From positions 1-54,731 of the forward strand of contig JAFKLG010000085.1 of the NCBI GenBank assembly GCA_017304945.1: 54,731 nt of DNA, read 5' to 3'. This stretch comes from Rhodospirillales bacterium (lineage in GTDB: Bacteria > Pseudomonadota > Alphaproteobacteria > Acetobacterales > Acetobacteraceae). The notes under the pieces are model-generated. The model was not told the origin of the DNA. It ran no database searches and was given only the letters and a program-made list of their open reading frames with translations. Shown here one piece after another: positions 38,338 to 46,771 of the stretch. How positions within the stretch are numbered: position 1 is the stretch's first letter; each line of letters begins with the position of its first letter. The position numbers were made by a program, and so were the translations under genes.

Positions 38338-39231
38338 CTAGAGCAGGTCGCCGATGGCGTCGCGATAGTCCGCAATCGCCTTCAGGTGGTCCGCCATGGT
38401 GCGGCCGGGGATGCGCACATGGATGCCGCGGCCATGCGTGCTGGCGACGGTGACGTGGGTCACGCCGGCGCGCTTCCAGAACAGGAACTCCTCGCGCCAG
38501 TCCTTCGGGCCGCCGACCGCGGTGGAGACCCAGACCTCGATGCCGATCGCGGCGGGATCCCGGCCTTCCGCCTCCGCGAGCCGACGCAGCTCGTCGAACG
38601 CGGCAGTGGCTTCCTCGCCGGCGGGATGAGCGAGCATCATCCAGCCGTCGCCGTAGCGCGCGATGCGCTTCAGCGTCTCCGGATGATGGCCGCCGAACCA
38701 CACGGGAATGCGGCGGGCGGCCGGCATCGGGTTGATCCCCGCGTCGTCGATCGTGTGCCAGCGCCCCTTGAAGGTGACGTGCGGATGCGCCCACAGCGCC
38801 TGTATCACCTGCACTTGTTCCACGCTCCGGCGGCCGCGATTGCTGAAATCCTCGTTGAGCCCGACGAACTCCACCGGATTCCAGCCGACGCCGACGCCGA
38901 GACGGAAGCGGCCCTCGCACAGCACGTCGAGCGAAGCGGCCTGCTTGGCCACCAGCACGGCCTGGCGTTGCGCCAGGATCAGCACGCCGGTCGAGAACTC
39001 GAGCGAGGTGACGCCCGAAAGGTAGCCGAACATGACGAACGGATCGTGAAAGAAATCCGCCGAGGTATTGAGGTTGCCCCAATCCGGCCGGCTCTCCACG
39101 TTCACGCCCAGCACATGGTCGGCCGCTTCCAGATAGTGGTAGCCGAGCGACTCCGCCGCCTGGGCGAATTCCTTCAGAACGGACCGGGATCCGCCCACGT
39201 CGTTCTGCGGAATCAATGTGCCGAGCTTCAT
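38338..39231 (-). CDS. LLM-class flavin-dependent oxidoreductase (luciferase-like)
   Basis: 297 aa from ATG 39231, preceded by AAGGA at good spacing; an earlier in-frame ATG lacks this. TIM-barrel LLM type related to putative F420-dependent enzymes: LEAADHVLGV, EFSTGVLILAQRQAVLVAKQ, GRFRLGVGVGWNPVEF and IPVWFGGHH. Uses FMN or F420 on an unknown substrate. No F420-synthesis gene is in the window. Upstream of, and in the same direction as, the hyu operon. Confidence 0.88.
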   Translation of the reverse strand: MKLGTLIPQNDVGGSRSVLKEFAQAAESLGYHYLEAADHVLGVNVESRPDWGNLNTSADFFHDPFVMFGYLSGVTSLEFSTGVLILAQRQAVLVAKQAASLDVLCEGRFRLGVGVGWNPVEFVGLNEDFSNRGRRSVEQVQVIQALWAHPHVTFKGRWHTIDDAGINPMPAARRIPVWFGGHHPETLKRIARYGDGWMMLAHPAGEEATAAFDELRRLAEAEGRDPAAIGIEVWVSTAVGGPKDWREEFLFWKRAGVTHVTVASTHGRGIHVRIPGRTMADHLKAIADYRDAIGDLL

Positions 39232-39344
39232 GTCTGCATTCCTTATCGGTGACGCGTTCACACAAGCGCCAGGATGCGGCTTTTCGGTTTCCCTGGCTCC
39301 TCATTCATGCTGTCACGGGCGCATTCACACAAGCGGGGTTCTTT

Positions 39345-40955
39345 TTGGCTCGATCCCTCTCCTTGCGCGCGCGGGAGACGCCCGCGCTCGTCGTGGCAGC
39401 GTCGCGTCTCGATGTTGGCGTCGCCCTCGCTGCCCTGGTCGCGTACCTGGTGCTGATCTGGATATTTCAGTATCGCCACGTGCTGGGTGAGCCGGACCTG
39501 TACCGCGTGATCGTGGGTTTGATGGACGGCGCGGAAAGCGGTCGCTACCTGAACAGTCCATTGCACTACGATCGCGATTTCGGCTTCGGCTATCTCGCGG
39601 CGATGTATCGCTTCGTGCCCGCGGCGATGCTGCACGATCCGGATCGGCTGACGCCGCTGATGAACCAGGTGGGATTTTGGGCGCTGGCGCCCGGGCTCGT
39701 GTGCTTCTGGGCAGCGGTGCGCCTGGTGCATGGGACGCTGGCCGCAACCGTCGCCCTGATCGTGTTCGCGTTCAGCCCGATGATGGTGGAGCTCGGCACC
39801 TCCGGCCATCCGGTGCTGCCGATGTTCGCGTTCCTCTCCGCGGCTGCGGTATGCCTGTTCCTGCCGCTGCAGGGCGGCGGCGCAGTGCTTGCCGGCGTGG
39901 CGGGCGCCTTGCTGCTGCTGGCCGGGTTGCTGTGCCGCGGCGAGATCTTCCTCGCGTTCCCGTGGCTCGTGCTCTCGCGCATCGACAGCCGGTCGATGCG
40001 GACGTTCTTCGTCTCCGGCATCCTGCGGTCGTTGCCGCCGCTCGCAGCGCTGGCGATGTTCTTCGTGCTGCAACGATCCGTTGTTGACACGCAGATGGAC
40101 CAGACGGTCGGGCACTACTTCTTCTCGTTCTATCACTGGGCAACGATCGTGCCCGGCTTCGTCTACATGCTGGTCGGCTGCGGCATCGCCACCGCGCTGT
40201 TCGGCTTCCTCGTGGCGGCCTGGCTGGTCGTGTCGCGCGCGCGGGGGGGCGGGTTTGCGGAACTGCTGGGGCCACTCGCGCTCGTCGCCGTGCCGCTCGC
40301 CTTCTTCCTGCCCAACCCGCAACCCACCCGCCACTTCCTCATGTGTCTCGCCGGCTTCGGCATCCTGTTCGGCATCGCCCTCGGGCGGCGCCCTGCGCTC
40401 GGACGGGTCGCCCTCTATGCCGCCGTGCTGGTTCTGGTGGGCGGCAATCACGTGCTGGCGGAGCTCGCGCGCCCGACCTTGTTGCGACAGAACCAGGCGC
40501 ACTCGCCCTACCTGCCGCAGCACGACGCCTATCCGGTCACCACGCATGCGAATATCGGCTGGTTCTGGCAACGTCATGCGGCGCTGATCGCGCGGCGGGA
40601 GCGCTGGCAGACCTTCGGCGACATGATCGCGACGAGCTGCGATCCCGCGACGCTGGTGTTCAGTGACGAGGGCCCGCACGTGTTCTCGCGCCTCTACGCG
40701 CATGGCACGCCGGTGCGGGCGGAACGCTTCGTGCTGGGACCGTTCCTCGGTTTCCAGGGGGAGCGCGCCGGGCACAAATTCATCGTGCTGGAGAAGGAGA
40801 ACGGCTGGCCGCAGGACGCGGTGGCGACGGTGCTCGCCGATCCGGCCCTGCGCGACTACAAGCTCGTGCAGGACCCGTGGACGATGTCGCGCTACGACCG
40901 CACGTCGATCCCGCCGGACCGCGCCGCGCGCCTGGGTTGCGCACCGGCGCGCTGA
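39345..40955 (+). CDS. Multi-pass membrane protein, GT-C glycosyltransferase-like
   Basis: About 536 aa from TTG 39345; ATG 39216 is possible but lies inside the divergent oxidoreductase gene, and GTG 39393 is another option. About ten hydrophobic segments, starting VALAALVAYLVLIWIF. An acidic first loop (GEPDLYRVIVGLMDGAESGR) and a soluble C-terminal third (from about residue 410) are seen in GT39/PMT/ArnT-like polyprenyl-sugar transferases. I cannot name a substrate. The 3' end overlaps the convergent lipase-Hint gene by 64 bases. Confidence 0.7.
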   Translation: MARSLSLRARETPALVVAASRLDVGVALAALVAYLVLIWIFQYRHVLGEPDLYRVIVGLMDGAESGRYLNSPLHYDRDFGFGYLAAMYRFVPAAMLHDPDRLTPLMNQVGFWALAPGLVCFWAAVRLVHGTLAATVALIVFAFSPMMVELGTSGHPVLPMFAFLSAAAVCLFLPLQGGGAVLAGVAGALLLLAGLLCRGEIFLAFPWLVLSRIDSRSMRTFFVSGILRSLPPLAALAMFFVLQRSVVDTQMDQTVGHYFFSFYHWATIVPGFVYMLVGCGIATALFGFLVAAWLVVSRARGGGFAELLGPLALVAVPLAFFLPNPQPTRHFLMCLAGFGILFGIALGRRPALGRVALYAAVLVLVGGNHVLAELARPTLLRQNQAHSPYLPQHDAYPVTTHANIGWFWQRHAALIARRERWQTFGDMIATSCDPATLVFSDEGPHVFSRLYAHGTPVRAERFVLGPFLGFQGERAGHKFIVLEKENGWPQDAVATVLADPALRDYKLVQDPWTMSRYDRTSIPPDRAARLGCAPAR

Positions 40956-42346
40956 CCACGGGGCGCGCGCAGCCGAGCCTTGGCGCGCGCCACGACCGGC
41001 CCGGTGATCACCAGCGGCGCGCATCCCTCGGCCTCCCACCGCAGGCTCTCCGCGCCCGGGCGGGGATCGAGCGTCGGATGCAGCGCCATCACGGCGCCGT
41101 CGGCGAACGCCGCGCGGTTGGGCTCGCCCGGCAGCAGGCATTCCGCCGGCAGGTTCTCGGCCAGGATGACGTCGTGCCGATCGAGTTCCACGTGCCAGTA
41201 GGTGACGTCCGCCGGCGCGACCTGGACGATGGCTTTGCCGTCCGCGAGATAGCGCACCGGGATCAGCACGCCGTCGACGAACAGCGCATGATCGGGCGAG
41301 AGGAACAGGTCCCGCGCAGGCATGTCCCGCCCGAACGCATGCGCCGCCACGCGGAACGGACACACCGAGTCTGGGGCCGGATGCCGGTCGCAGCGCACGT
41401 GCCGCCGGCCCGTCCAGACCACCGGGCGCAGCCCGCCGGACGCCGTGCGCACCTGGTCGCCCGGCCGCAACTGCTCGATCGCCGTCTCGCCGCGCGCCGT
41501 GGCGATGTGAGTTCCCTCGACGTAGCAGGGCAGCGTCACGCCATCGAACAGCGGCAGCCGCGTGCCGATCGCCCCGGCTGAGCGATCGCCGCCGACCAGG
41601 GACACGTCGAGGTCCTGGGCGTAGCGCGTCAGGTAATGGAACTGCACCAGCCCGGCGAGAATGCCGAGTGCGCCCGCCTCGTCGCCTTCGTCATAGGCCG
41701 TGGCGGCGGATTGCAGCAGCTCTCCGTCGAGCGGATCGCCGCGCAGGATCTGGGTGCCGAAGTGGCGGATCTCCTCCGACTGCACGATGTTGCCCATGTT
41801 GTCGGGCGGGTCGCTCGCGTAGTTGCCGACCGGATCGCCGTAGTCGACGTAGGAGGTGAACGAGACGCTGGGGGTCACGCTGGTGACGATGCCGGGCGGT
41901 GCGAAGGCGACGCCGCCCAAGCCGTAGGTGGCGGCGACGTACGCCGCTTCCGCGGCGCCCAGGGAGTGGCCGGTGACGGTGATATCGGACAGGTCGTAGC
42001 CCTGGACCTCCGCTTCCCCGATCACCTCCGCGGTGAACAGCGCGGCAGTGAGGAAGGACGGGGCCGTCACGCCCGCGGTGATGGCCGCATCGTCGGCCAC
42101 CTGCGCCGCGGTGAACGTGTCGTTGCCGGTGAAGAAGTTGGTGCCTTCGAAGGTGATGACGACCTGGCCGCTCGACGTCACCAGCGCCGCCCCGTAGAAG
42201 CCGGTGTCCTGGCTGTAGAGCTGCAGCGGCGTGCCGTCCACCGCCCCGTTGAGGTAGGTGAAGCCGAGGCCCGTCGGAAGCGGATCGCCGCCCTGGCTGT
42301 ACGCCCAGTCGGCGGCGTTGATGTATTCCTCGAGAGTCGCTGGCAT
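40892..42346 (-). CDS. Lipase-like alpha/beta hydrolase fused to a Hint domain
   Basis: 484 aa from ATG 42346 (MPATLEEYINAADWAY). N-terminal half: a class 3 lipase-like domain with the nucleophile elbow VTGHSLGAAEAAY and a preceding ITFEGTNFF. C-terminal half: a Hint_2-type domain starting CYVEGTHIATARGETAIEQL with GDQVRT, LFLSPDHALFVDG and LIPVRYL. That is the self-processing fold of inteins/hedgehog, with its catalytic Cys and a His. No signal peptide is seen; export by a type I or other non-Sec route is possible. The last roughly 30 residues (ARLRAPRGQRAGAQPRRAA) are basic and lie over the convergent neighbour's 3' end. Confidence 0.8.
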   Translation of the reverse strand: MPATLEEYINAADWAYSQGGDPLPTGLGFTYLNGAVDGTPLQLYSQDTGFYGAALVTSSGQVVITFEGTNFFTGNDTFTAAQVADDAAITAGVTAPSFLTAALFTAEVIGEAEVQGYDLSDITVTGHSLGAAEAAYVAATYGLGGVAFAPPGIVTSVTPSVSFTSYVDYGDPVGNYASDPPDNMGNIVQSEEIRHFGTQILRGDPLDGELLQSAATAYDEGDEAGALGILAGLVQFHYLTRYAQDLDVSLVGGDRSAGAIGTRLPLFDGVTLPCYVEGTHIATARGETAIEQLRPGDQVRTASGGLRPVVWTGRRHVRCDRHPAPDSVCPFRVAAHAFGRDMPARDLFLSPDHALFVDGVLIPVRYLADGKAIVQVAPADVTYWHVELDRHDVILAENLPAECLLPGEPNRAAFADGAVMALHPTLDPRPGAESLRWEAEGCAPLVITGPVVARAKARLRAPRGQRAGAQPRRAARSGGIDVRS

Positions 42347-42427
42347 CGACGGCCTCACCGGTTTCCGGACGAACGTTCTTTTCCGTTATTGATGCGCAGC
42401 GCAACTCTCCTTTCTGTCAGCGTTCGG

Positions 42428-43402
42428 TCATCCGAAGATCCGGCCCAGGCGGCGGATCGAGGCCAGCACCTTCTCCTGCTCGAGCCCCGGCCACTCGCAG
42501 CGCATGATGAAGTGGTCGATGCCGAGCAGCTCGCGATACCGCGCGATCTCCTCCTTCACGTGCGCTTCGTCGCCGATGATGAAGCGGTCGCGGGCGAAGT
42601 CCTCGAAACTGCCGCCCTGTCCGGTCTTCGGCTGTCCCCAAGCGGCATAGGCGGCGTATTTGTATTCCAGCGGCCCCTGGCATTCCGCATGCGCGGTCGC
42701 ATTGTCGGCGCCGACATAGCACTCGAAGGTCATCGGGAATTCACGCGGGGTCCGCCCGTATTCGGCGAGCGCGGCGCGATAGGTCTTCATCAGCGGCGCC
42801 ACGGCGTCGAGCCCGCTGGTGTTGACGACGAGCCAGGCGTCGCCGATGCGGGCGGCACGGCGCACCGAGACGTCGGCCTGGCCCGCGATGTAGAGGGGCG
42901 GGCCGCCGGGACGCGTGGGCTTCAGGCTGATCCCGGCATTCTTCACCGTGTAGAACCGGCCCTCGTGATCGACCGTGTCCTCGGTCCACAGCCGGCGCAT
43001 GAGACCCAGGCTCTCGGTGAAGCGCGGCGCGCGCTCGCTCAGCGGCACGTTGAAGGCGGTGAACTCCTCCGGCCGGTAGCCGAGGCCCGCGCCCAGGATG
43101 AAGTTGCCGCCGGTGAGCACGTCGAGCGTGGCGGCTTCCTCGGCGACGTGCACGGGGTTGAGCGGCGGCAGGATCAGGATGTTGGGGCCGATCGTCATGC
43201 CTTCGGCATGCGCCGCGACATAGGCCATGACGGGCGTGATCTGCAGCATCTGCATCGGGTGCGTCAGCCAGTGGTGCGGGAACCAGAGCGAGCTGAACCC
43301 GGCATCGCGCGCGGTGCGGATCTGCTCGACGAGACCCGGGATCTGTGCCGCGACCTCGGTCCCGGCGGGGTATTGCGTGTTGACGAACAGGCCGACCTTC
43401 AT
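42428..43402 (-). CDS. LLM-class flavin-dependent oxidoreductase
   Basis: 324 aa. Begins MKVGLFVNTQYP. Bacterial luciferase alpha-like barrel: SLWFPHHWLTHPM, IGPNILILPPLNPVHVAEE, FILGAGLGYRPEEF and PLYIAGQADVSVRRAARIGD. A monooxygenase or reductase with unknown substrate. Precedes no obvious partner reductase. Lies 58 bases beyond the end of livF and runs in the same direction, so it may be co-transcribed with the liv genes. Confidence 0.88.
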   Translation of the reverse strand: MKVGLFVNTQYPAGTEVAAQIPGLVEQIRTARDAGFSSLWFPHHWLTHPMQMLQITPVMAYVAAHAEGMTIGPNILILPPLNPVHVAEEAATLDVLTGGNFILGAGLGYRPEEFTAFNVPLSERAPRFTESLGLMRRLWTEDTVDHEGRFYTVKNAGISLKPTRPGGPPLYIAGQADVSVRRAARIGDAWLVVNTSGLDAVAPLMKTYRAALAEYGRTPREFPMTFECYVGADNATAHAECQGPLEYKYAAYAAWGQPKTGQGGSFEDFARDRFIIGDEAHVKEEIARYRELLGIDHFIMRCEWPGLEQEKVLASIRRLGRIFG

Positions 43403-43460
43403 GGCGCGCTCCTTCCCTTGATGGGGGGAGTCTAGCAGGCCTGGGGCGGGGGACCAGGGT

Positions 43461-44198
43461 TCAGCGGGTATAGAGCCAGCGGCTCACCAGCGTCTCCACC
43501 TCGTCGGTGAACTGCGCGCGCGGGCCTTCCTCGAACAGCGTGCCGGTGCGCATGACGTAGACGTGGTCGGCGATGCCGAGTGCGCCCTTGATGTTCTGGT
43601 CGACCAGCAGCACGGCCTTTCCGGCGCGCGCCAGCCCCTGGATGATCTCGTAGATCTGTCCCGCGACGCGCGGCTCGATGCTCGCGGTGGGTTCGTCCAT
43701 CAGCAGGACGGTGGGATCGCCCATCAGGGCGCGCGCGATCTCGAGCTGGCGCTGCTGGCCGCCGGACATGGTGCCGGCGGTCTGGCGCAGCCGCTCCCGC
43801 AGGATCGGGAACTGCGTCAGCGCGCGTTCGGTTCTCTCCCGCACCCGCGCGCGATCGTGCCGGAACGCCCAGGTCCCCAGCCGCAAGTTCACCTCCACCG
43901 ACAGGAACGGGAACACGCTCGGGCGCTGCGGGAGGTAGGTGATGCCGAGTGCGCCCATGCTGTGCGGCGGGGTGCCCAGCACCGGCGCGCCGCGAAGCTG
44001 CATCGTGCCGGACTGGGTGGGCAGGAAGCCGAACATCGCTTTCAGCAGCGTCGACTTTCCGGTGCCGTTGGGTCCGAGCACGCAGCGGACCTGGCCGGGC
44101 ACGACGTCGACGGACATGCCGTTCAGGATGTTGACGCCCGGCACGTAGCCGGCGACGAGGTCGCGCGCGATGAGCAGCGGCGCTTCAGAATCCGGCAT
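43461..44198 (-). CDS. livF: Branched-chain amino acid-type ABC transporter ATPase LivF
   Basis: 245 aa from ATG 44198, overlapping livG by 14 bases. Walker A LGPNGTGKST, signature MSGGQQRQLEIARAL, Walker B VLLMDEPTA, and the GLARAGKAVLLVDQNIKGAL D/H-loop region. LivF type by length and motif. Ligand is not necessarily an amino acid; amides and urea also use this class. Confidence 0.92.
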   Translation of the reverse strand: MPDSEAPLLIARDLVAGYVPGVNILNGMSVDVVPGQVRCVLGPNGTGKSTLLKAMFGFLPTQSGTMQLRGAPVLGTPPHSMGALGITYLPQRPSVFPFLSVEVNLRLGTWAFRHDRARVRERTERALTQFPILRERLRQTAGTMSGGQQRQLEIARALMGDPTVLLMDEPTASIEPRVAGQIYEIIQGLARAGKAVLLVDQNIKGALGIADHVYVMRTGTLFEEGPRAQFTDEVETLVSRWLYTR

Positions 44199-44913
44199 AG
44201 GCGCGCAGCACCTCCTGGTCATGCCGCACCTCGTCGACGGTTCCGTCGGCGATCTTGCGGCCCCGTGCCATGACGACCATGCGGCGCACCAGGCGCTGCA
44301 ATGCCTCGATGTCGTGGTCCACGATCACGAAGGTGCGGCCATCCGCGTGCAGCTTCTGTACCAGCTCGATGATCTCGTCGCGCAGGAACGGATTCACGCC
44401 CGCGAACGGTTCGTCGAGGAACAGGATCGATGGTTCCAGCATCAGGGCGCGACCGAGTTCGAGCAGCTTCTGCTGGCCGCCGGACAGGTTGCGGGCCTGG
44501 AGATGCTCGAGCTTGGCGAGGCCGAGGAAGTCGAGATGCCGGCGCGCCGTCTCGGTCACCGCCGCCTTGTGGGAGCGTGGCCGCGCGAGGCCCGGCACGA
44601 GCATGTTCTCCAGCACGGTCATGCGGCTGAAGAGCTGCGTGATCTGGAAGGTGCGTCCGACCCCGATCGTGGCGAAGTCGCTCGCCTTGCGACCCGTGGC
44701 GGCCGAACCGCGCACCATGATCTCGCCGCCCACCGGGGTGAGATGGCCGCTGAGCATGTTGATGGTCGTGGTCTTGCCCGACCCGTTCGGGCCGATCAGG
44801 CCGACCAGCTCGCCGGGATGCACGGCGAAGTCGAGCGCGTTGACGGCGAGGATGCCGCCGAAGCGCATCGTCAGGTTGCGCGCTTCGATGAGCGGCGTCA
44901 TGCTGCCGCTCAT
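44185..44913 (-). CDS. livG: Branched-chain amino acid-type ABC transporter ATPase LivG
   Basis: 242 aa. Walker A IGPNGSGKTT, signature LSGGQQKLLELGRAL, Walker B ILFLDEPFAGVNP, and IVDHDIEAL. LivG hallmark GRTFQITQLFSRMTVLEN. Overlaps livM by ATGA. Confidence 0.93.
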   Translation of the reverse strand: MSGSMTPLIEARNLTMRFGGILAVNALDFAVHPGELVGLIGPNGSGKTTTINMLSGHLTPVGGEIMVRGSAATGRKASDFATIGVGRTFQITQLFSRMTVLENMLVPGLARPRSHKAAVTETARRHLDFLGLAKLEHLQARNLSGGQQKLLELGRALMLEPSILFLDEPFAGVNPFLRDEIIELVQKLHADGRTFVIVDHDIEALQRLVRRMVVMARGRKIADGTVDEVRHDQEVLRAYAGF

Positions 44914-45854
44914 CCCGCGAACACCCGGCGCAGCCGCGGATTGGCGCGGGCCAGCCGATCCCAGGCGAGCGGCAGCAATCCGTTACGGGCGAAACGGATG
45001 ACCAGCAGCAGGGCGGCGCCGAAGATCACCAGCCGCCATTCGCCATAGCTGCGCAACGCCTCGATCGCCACTTCCAACACCAGCGCGCCGATCACGGAGG
45101 CGACCAGGCTTTCTGCCCCGCCGATCACCGCCATGGCAACGACCAGCCCCATCTGGTCCACCGACCCGATATCGGGTGTGAGGATGCCGACGTAATGTGC
45201 GTAGAAGCCGCCGGCGAGCCCGGCGAAGCTGCTCGCGATGGCGAAGGCGAGCACGCGGAAGCGGATCACGCGAACCCCGGCCGCGGCGGCCGCCTGCTCA
45301 TTCTCCCGGATCGCGCGGAAGAACAGCCCCCAGCGGGAGGACACCAGGGCGACCATGGCGCCGAGCGATGCGGCGAGCAGGATCAGGCCGAGATAGTAGT
45401 ACGGGATATCGGAGCGAATATGGAACAGCGGCGGCACCTCGAGCCCGCCGGAGCCGCCGGTGATCTCGGTTTCCGAGACGAAGATGATGCGCAGCACTTC
45501 GGAGAAGGCGACGGTGAACAGCGCCAGGTATGGCCCGCGCATGCGCAACCCGACATAGCCGACGCCGCTGCCGACCACCGCGCAGACGATGATGCCGGCG
45601 AGCATGCCGAGTGGAATCGGCACGCCGAAGCTGGTGACGAGCAGGCCGGAGGTGTAGGCGCCCAACGAGACGAACGCCATGTGGCCGAAGGAGAACTGGC
45701 CGGCATAGCCGACCAGCAAGGTCCAGCTCGCGGTGATGATCGCATAGAAGATCGCGAGGATGCTGACCGACAGCCAGTAGGCGTTCACCAGATGCGGAAA
45801 GGCGAGCGCCAAGGCGAGCAGCACGAGCGAGGCAATGAGCGTCGGGATCCGCAT
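44910..45854 (-). CDS. livM: ABC transporter permease LivM
   Basis: 314 aa, about eight to ten membrane helices. LivM pattern YAGQFSFGHMAFVSLGAYTS, MRGPYLALFTVAFSEVLRI, RAIRENEQAAAAAGV and GGAESLVASVIGALVLE. Four bases separate it from livH. Confidence 0.93.
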   Translation of the reverse strand: MRIPTLIASLVLLALALAFPHLVNAYWLSVSILAIFYAIITASWTLLVGYAGQFSFGHMAFVSLGAYTSGLLVTSFGVPIPLGMLAGIIVCAVVGSGVGYVGLRMRGPYLALFTVAFSEVLRIIFVSETEITGGSGGLEVPPLFHIRSDIPYYYLGLILLAASLGAMVALVSSRWGLFFRAIRENEQAAAAAGVRVIRFRVLAFAIASSFAGLAGGFYAHYVGILTPDIGSVDQMGLVVAMAVIGGAESLVASVIGALVLEVAIEALRSYGEWRLVIFGAALLLVIRFARNGLLPLAWDRLARANPRLRRVFAG

Positions 45855-45858
45855 GGCC

Positions 45859-46761
45859 TCACTCCAGCGCCGTGTGGGTGCGGCCGAAGAAGCCGGTGGG
45901 CCGCACCAGCAGCACGACCATCAGCACCAGCAGGCTGAACGCCTGCGCATAGGTCAGGCTGCGGCTCGGATCCGGGAACAGCGCCACGAACATGCTTTCG
46001 GACACGCCGATCAGGAGCCCGGCAAGGATGCTGCCGGCCACCGATCCCATGCCGCCCAGGATGACGATGGCGAAGGCCTGGGTGTCGGGGATCAGGCCCA
46101 TGGAGGGCGACAGCGAGTAGATCGGTCCGACCAGTGCGCCGGCGCCGCCGGCCAGCGCGCCGCCGAGGCCGAAGGCCAGCATGTAGAACCGCTGGTCGTT
46201 GATGCCGCAGATCGCCGCCGACTCGCGCGATTGGCTGACCGCGTTCAGCGCCTCGCCCCAGGACGTGCGGTGCATGAACCACAGCAGGGCGATCAGCATC
46301 AGGACGCCGGCGGCGGCGTCGAACACGCGATCCCACGTCATGACGAAGCCGCCCGCGATCAGCGCGCCGGTGATGAAGGAGGGCGGGCGCAGCGGGTAGG
46401 GGCCGAAGATGATCAGCGCGATGTTGCGCAGGAAGATGGAGATGCCGAAGGTGACCAGGATGCCGTAATCGCCCTTGCGCTCCGTGGTCGGGCTGTAGAG
46501 CGGCGTCAGGAACGCGCGTTCCACCACGACGGACAGCGCGAGGCTGAGCGCCATGGCCACCAGCACGGCGCCCATTGGCGGGATCCCCAGCAGCTTGATC
46601 GCGAAATAGGCAAAGTAGCCGCCCATCATGTACACCTCGCCATGGGCGAAGTTCACGATGCGCAGGATCGAGAAGATCACGGTCAGCCCGGCGGCGATCA
46701 CCGCGTAGATGACGCCGATGACCAGGCCGTTGAGGGCCTGGACCAGCAGGTAGTCGGCCAT
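45859..46761 (-). CDS. livH: ABC transporter permease LivH
   Basis: 300 aa, multi-pass. LivH pattern LNGLVIGVIYAVIAAGLTVI, GVLRIVNFAHGE-type segment (ILRIVNFAHGEVYMMGG), AVSQSRESAAICGI and ILGGMGSVAGSILAGLLIG. Ten bases follow livJ. Confidence 0.93.
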   Translation of the reverse strand: MADYLLVQALNGLVIGVIYAVIAAGLTVIFSILRIVNFAHGEVYMMGGYFAYFAIKLLGIPPMGAVLVAMALSLALSVVVERAFLTPLYSPTTERKGDYGILVTFGISIFLRNIALIIFGPYPLRPPSFITGALIAGGFVMTWDRVFDAAAGVLMLIALLWFMHRTSWGEALNAVSQSRESAAICGINDQRFYMLAFGLGGALAGGAGALVGPIYSLSPSMGLIPDTQAFAIVILGGMGSVAGSILAGLLIGVSESMFVALFPDPSRSLTYAQAFSLLVLMVVLLVRPTGFFGRTHTALE

Positions 46762-46771
46762 GCGTCGCGGC

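Noticed and set aside
41636..43435. 599-codon frame antisense to the LLM and lipase-Hint genes
   Set aside because: No domain seen; explained by high third-position GC in the genes on the opposite strand.
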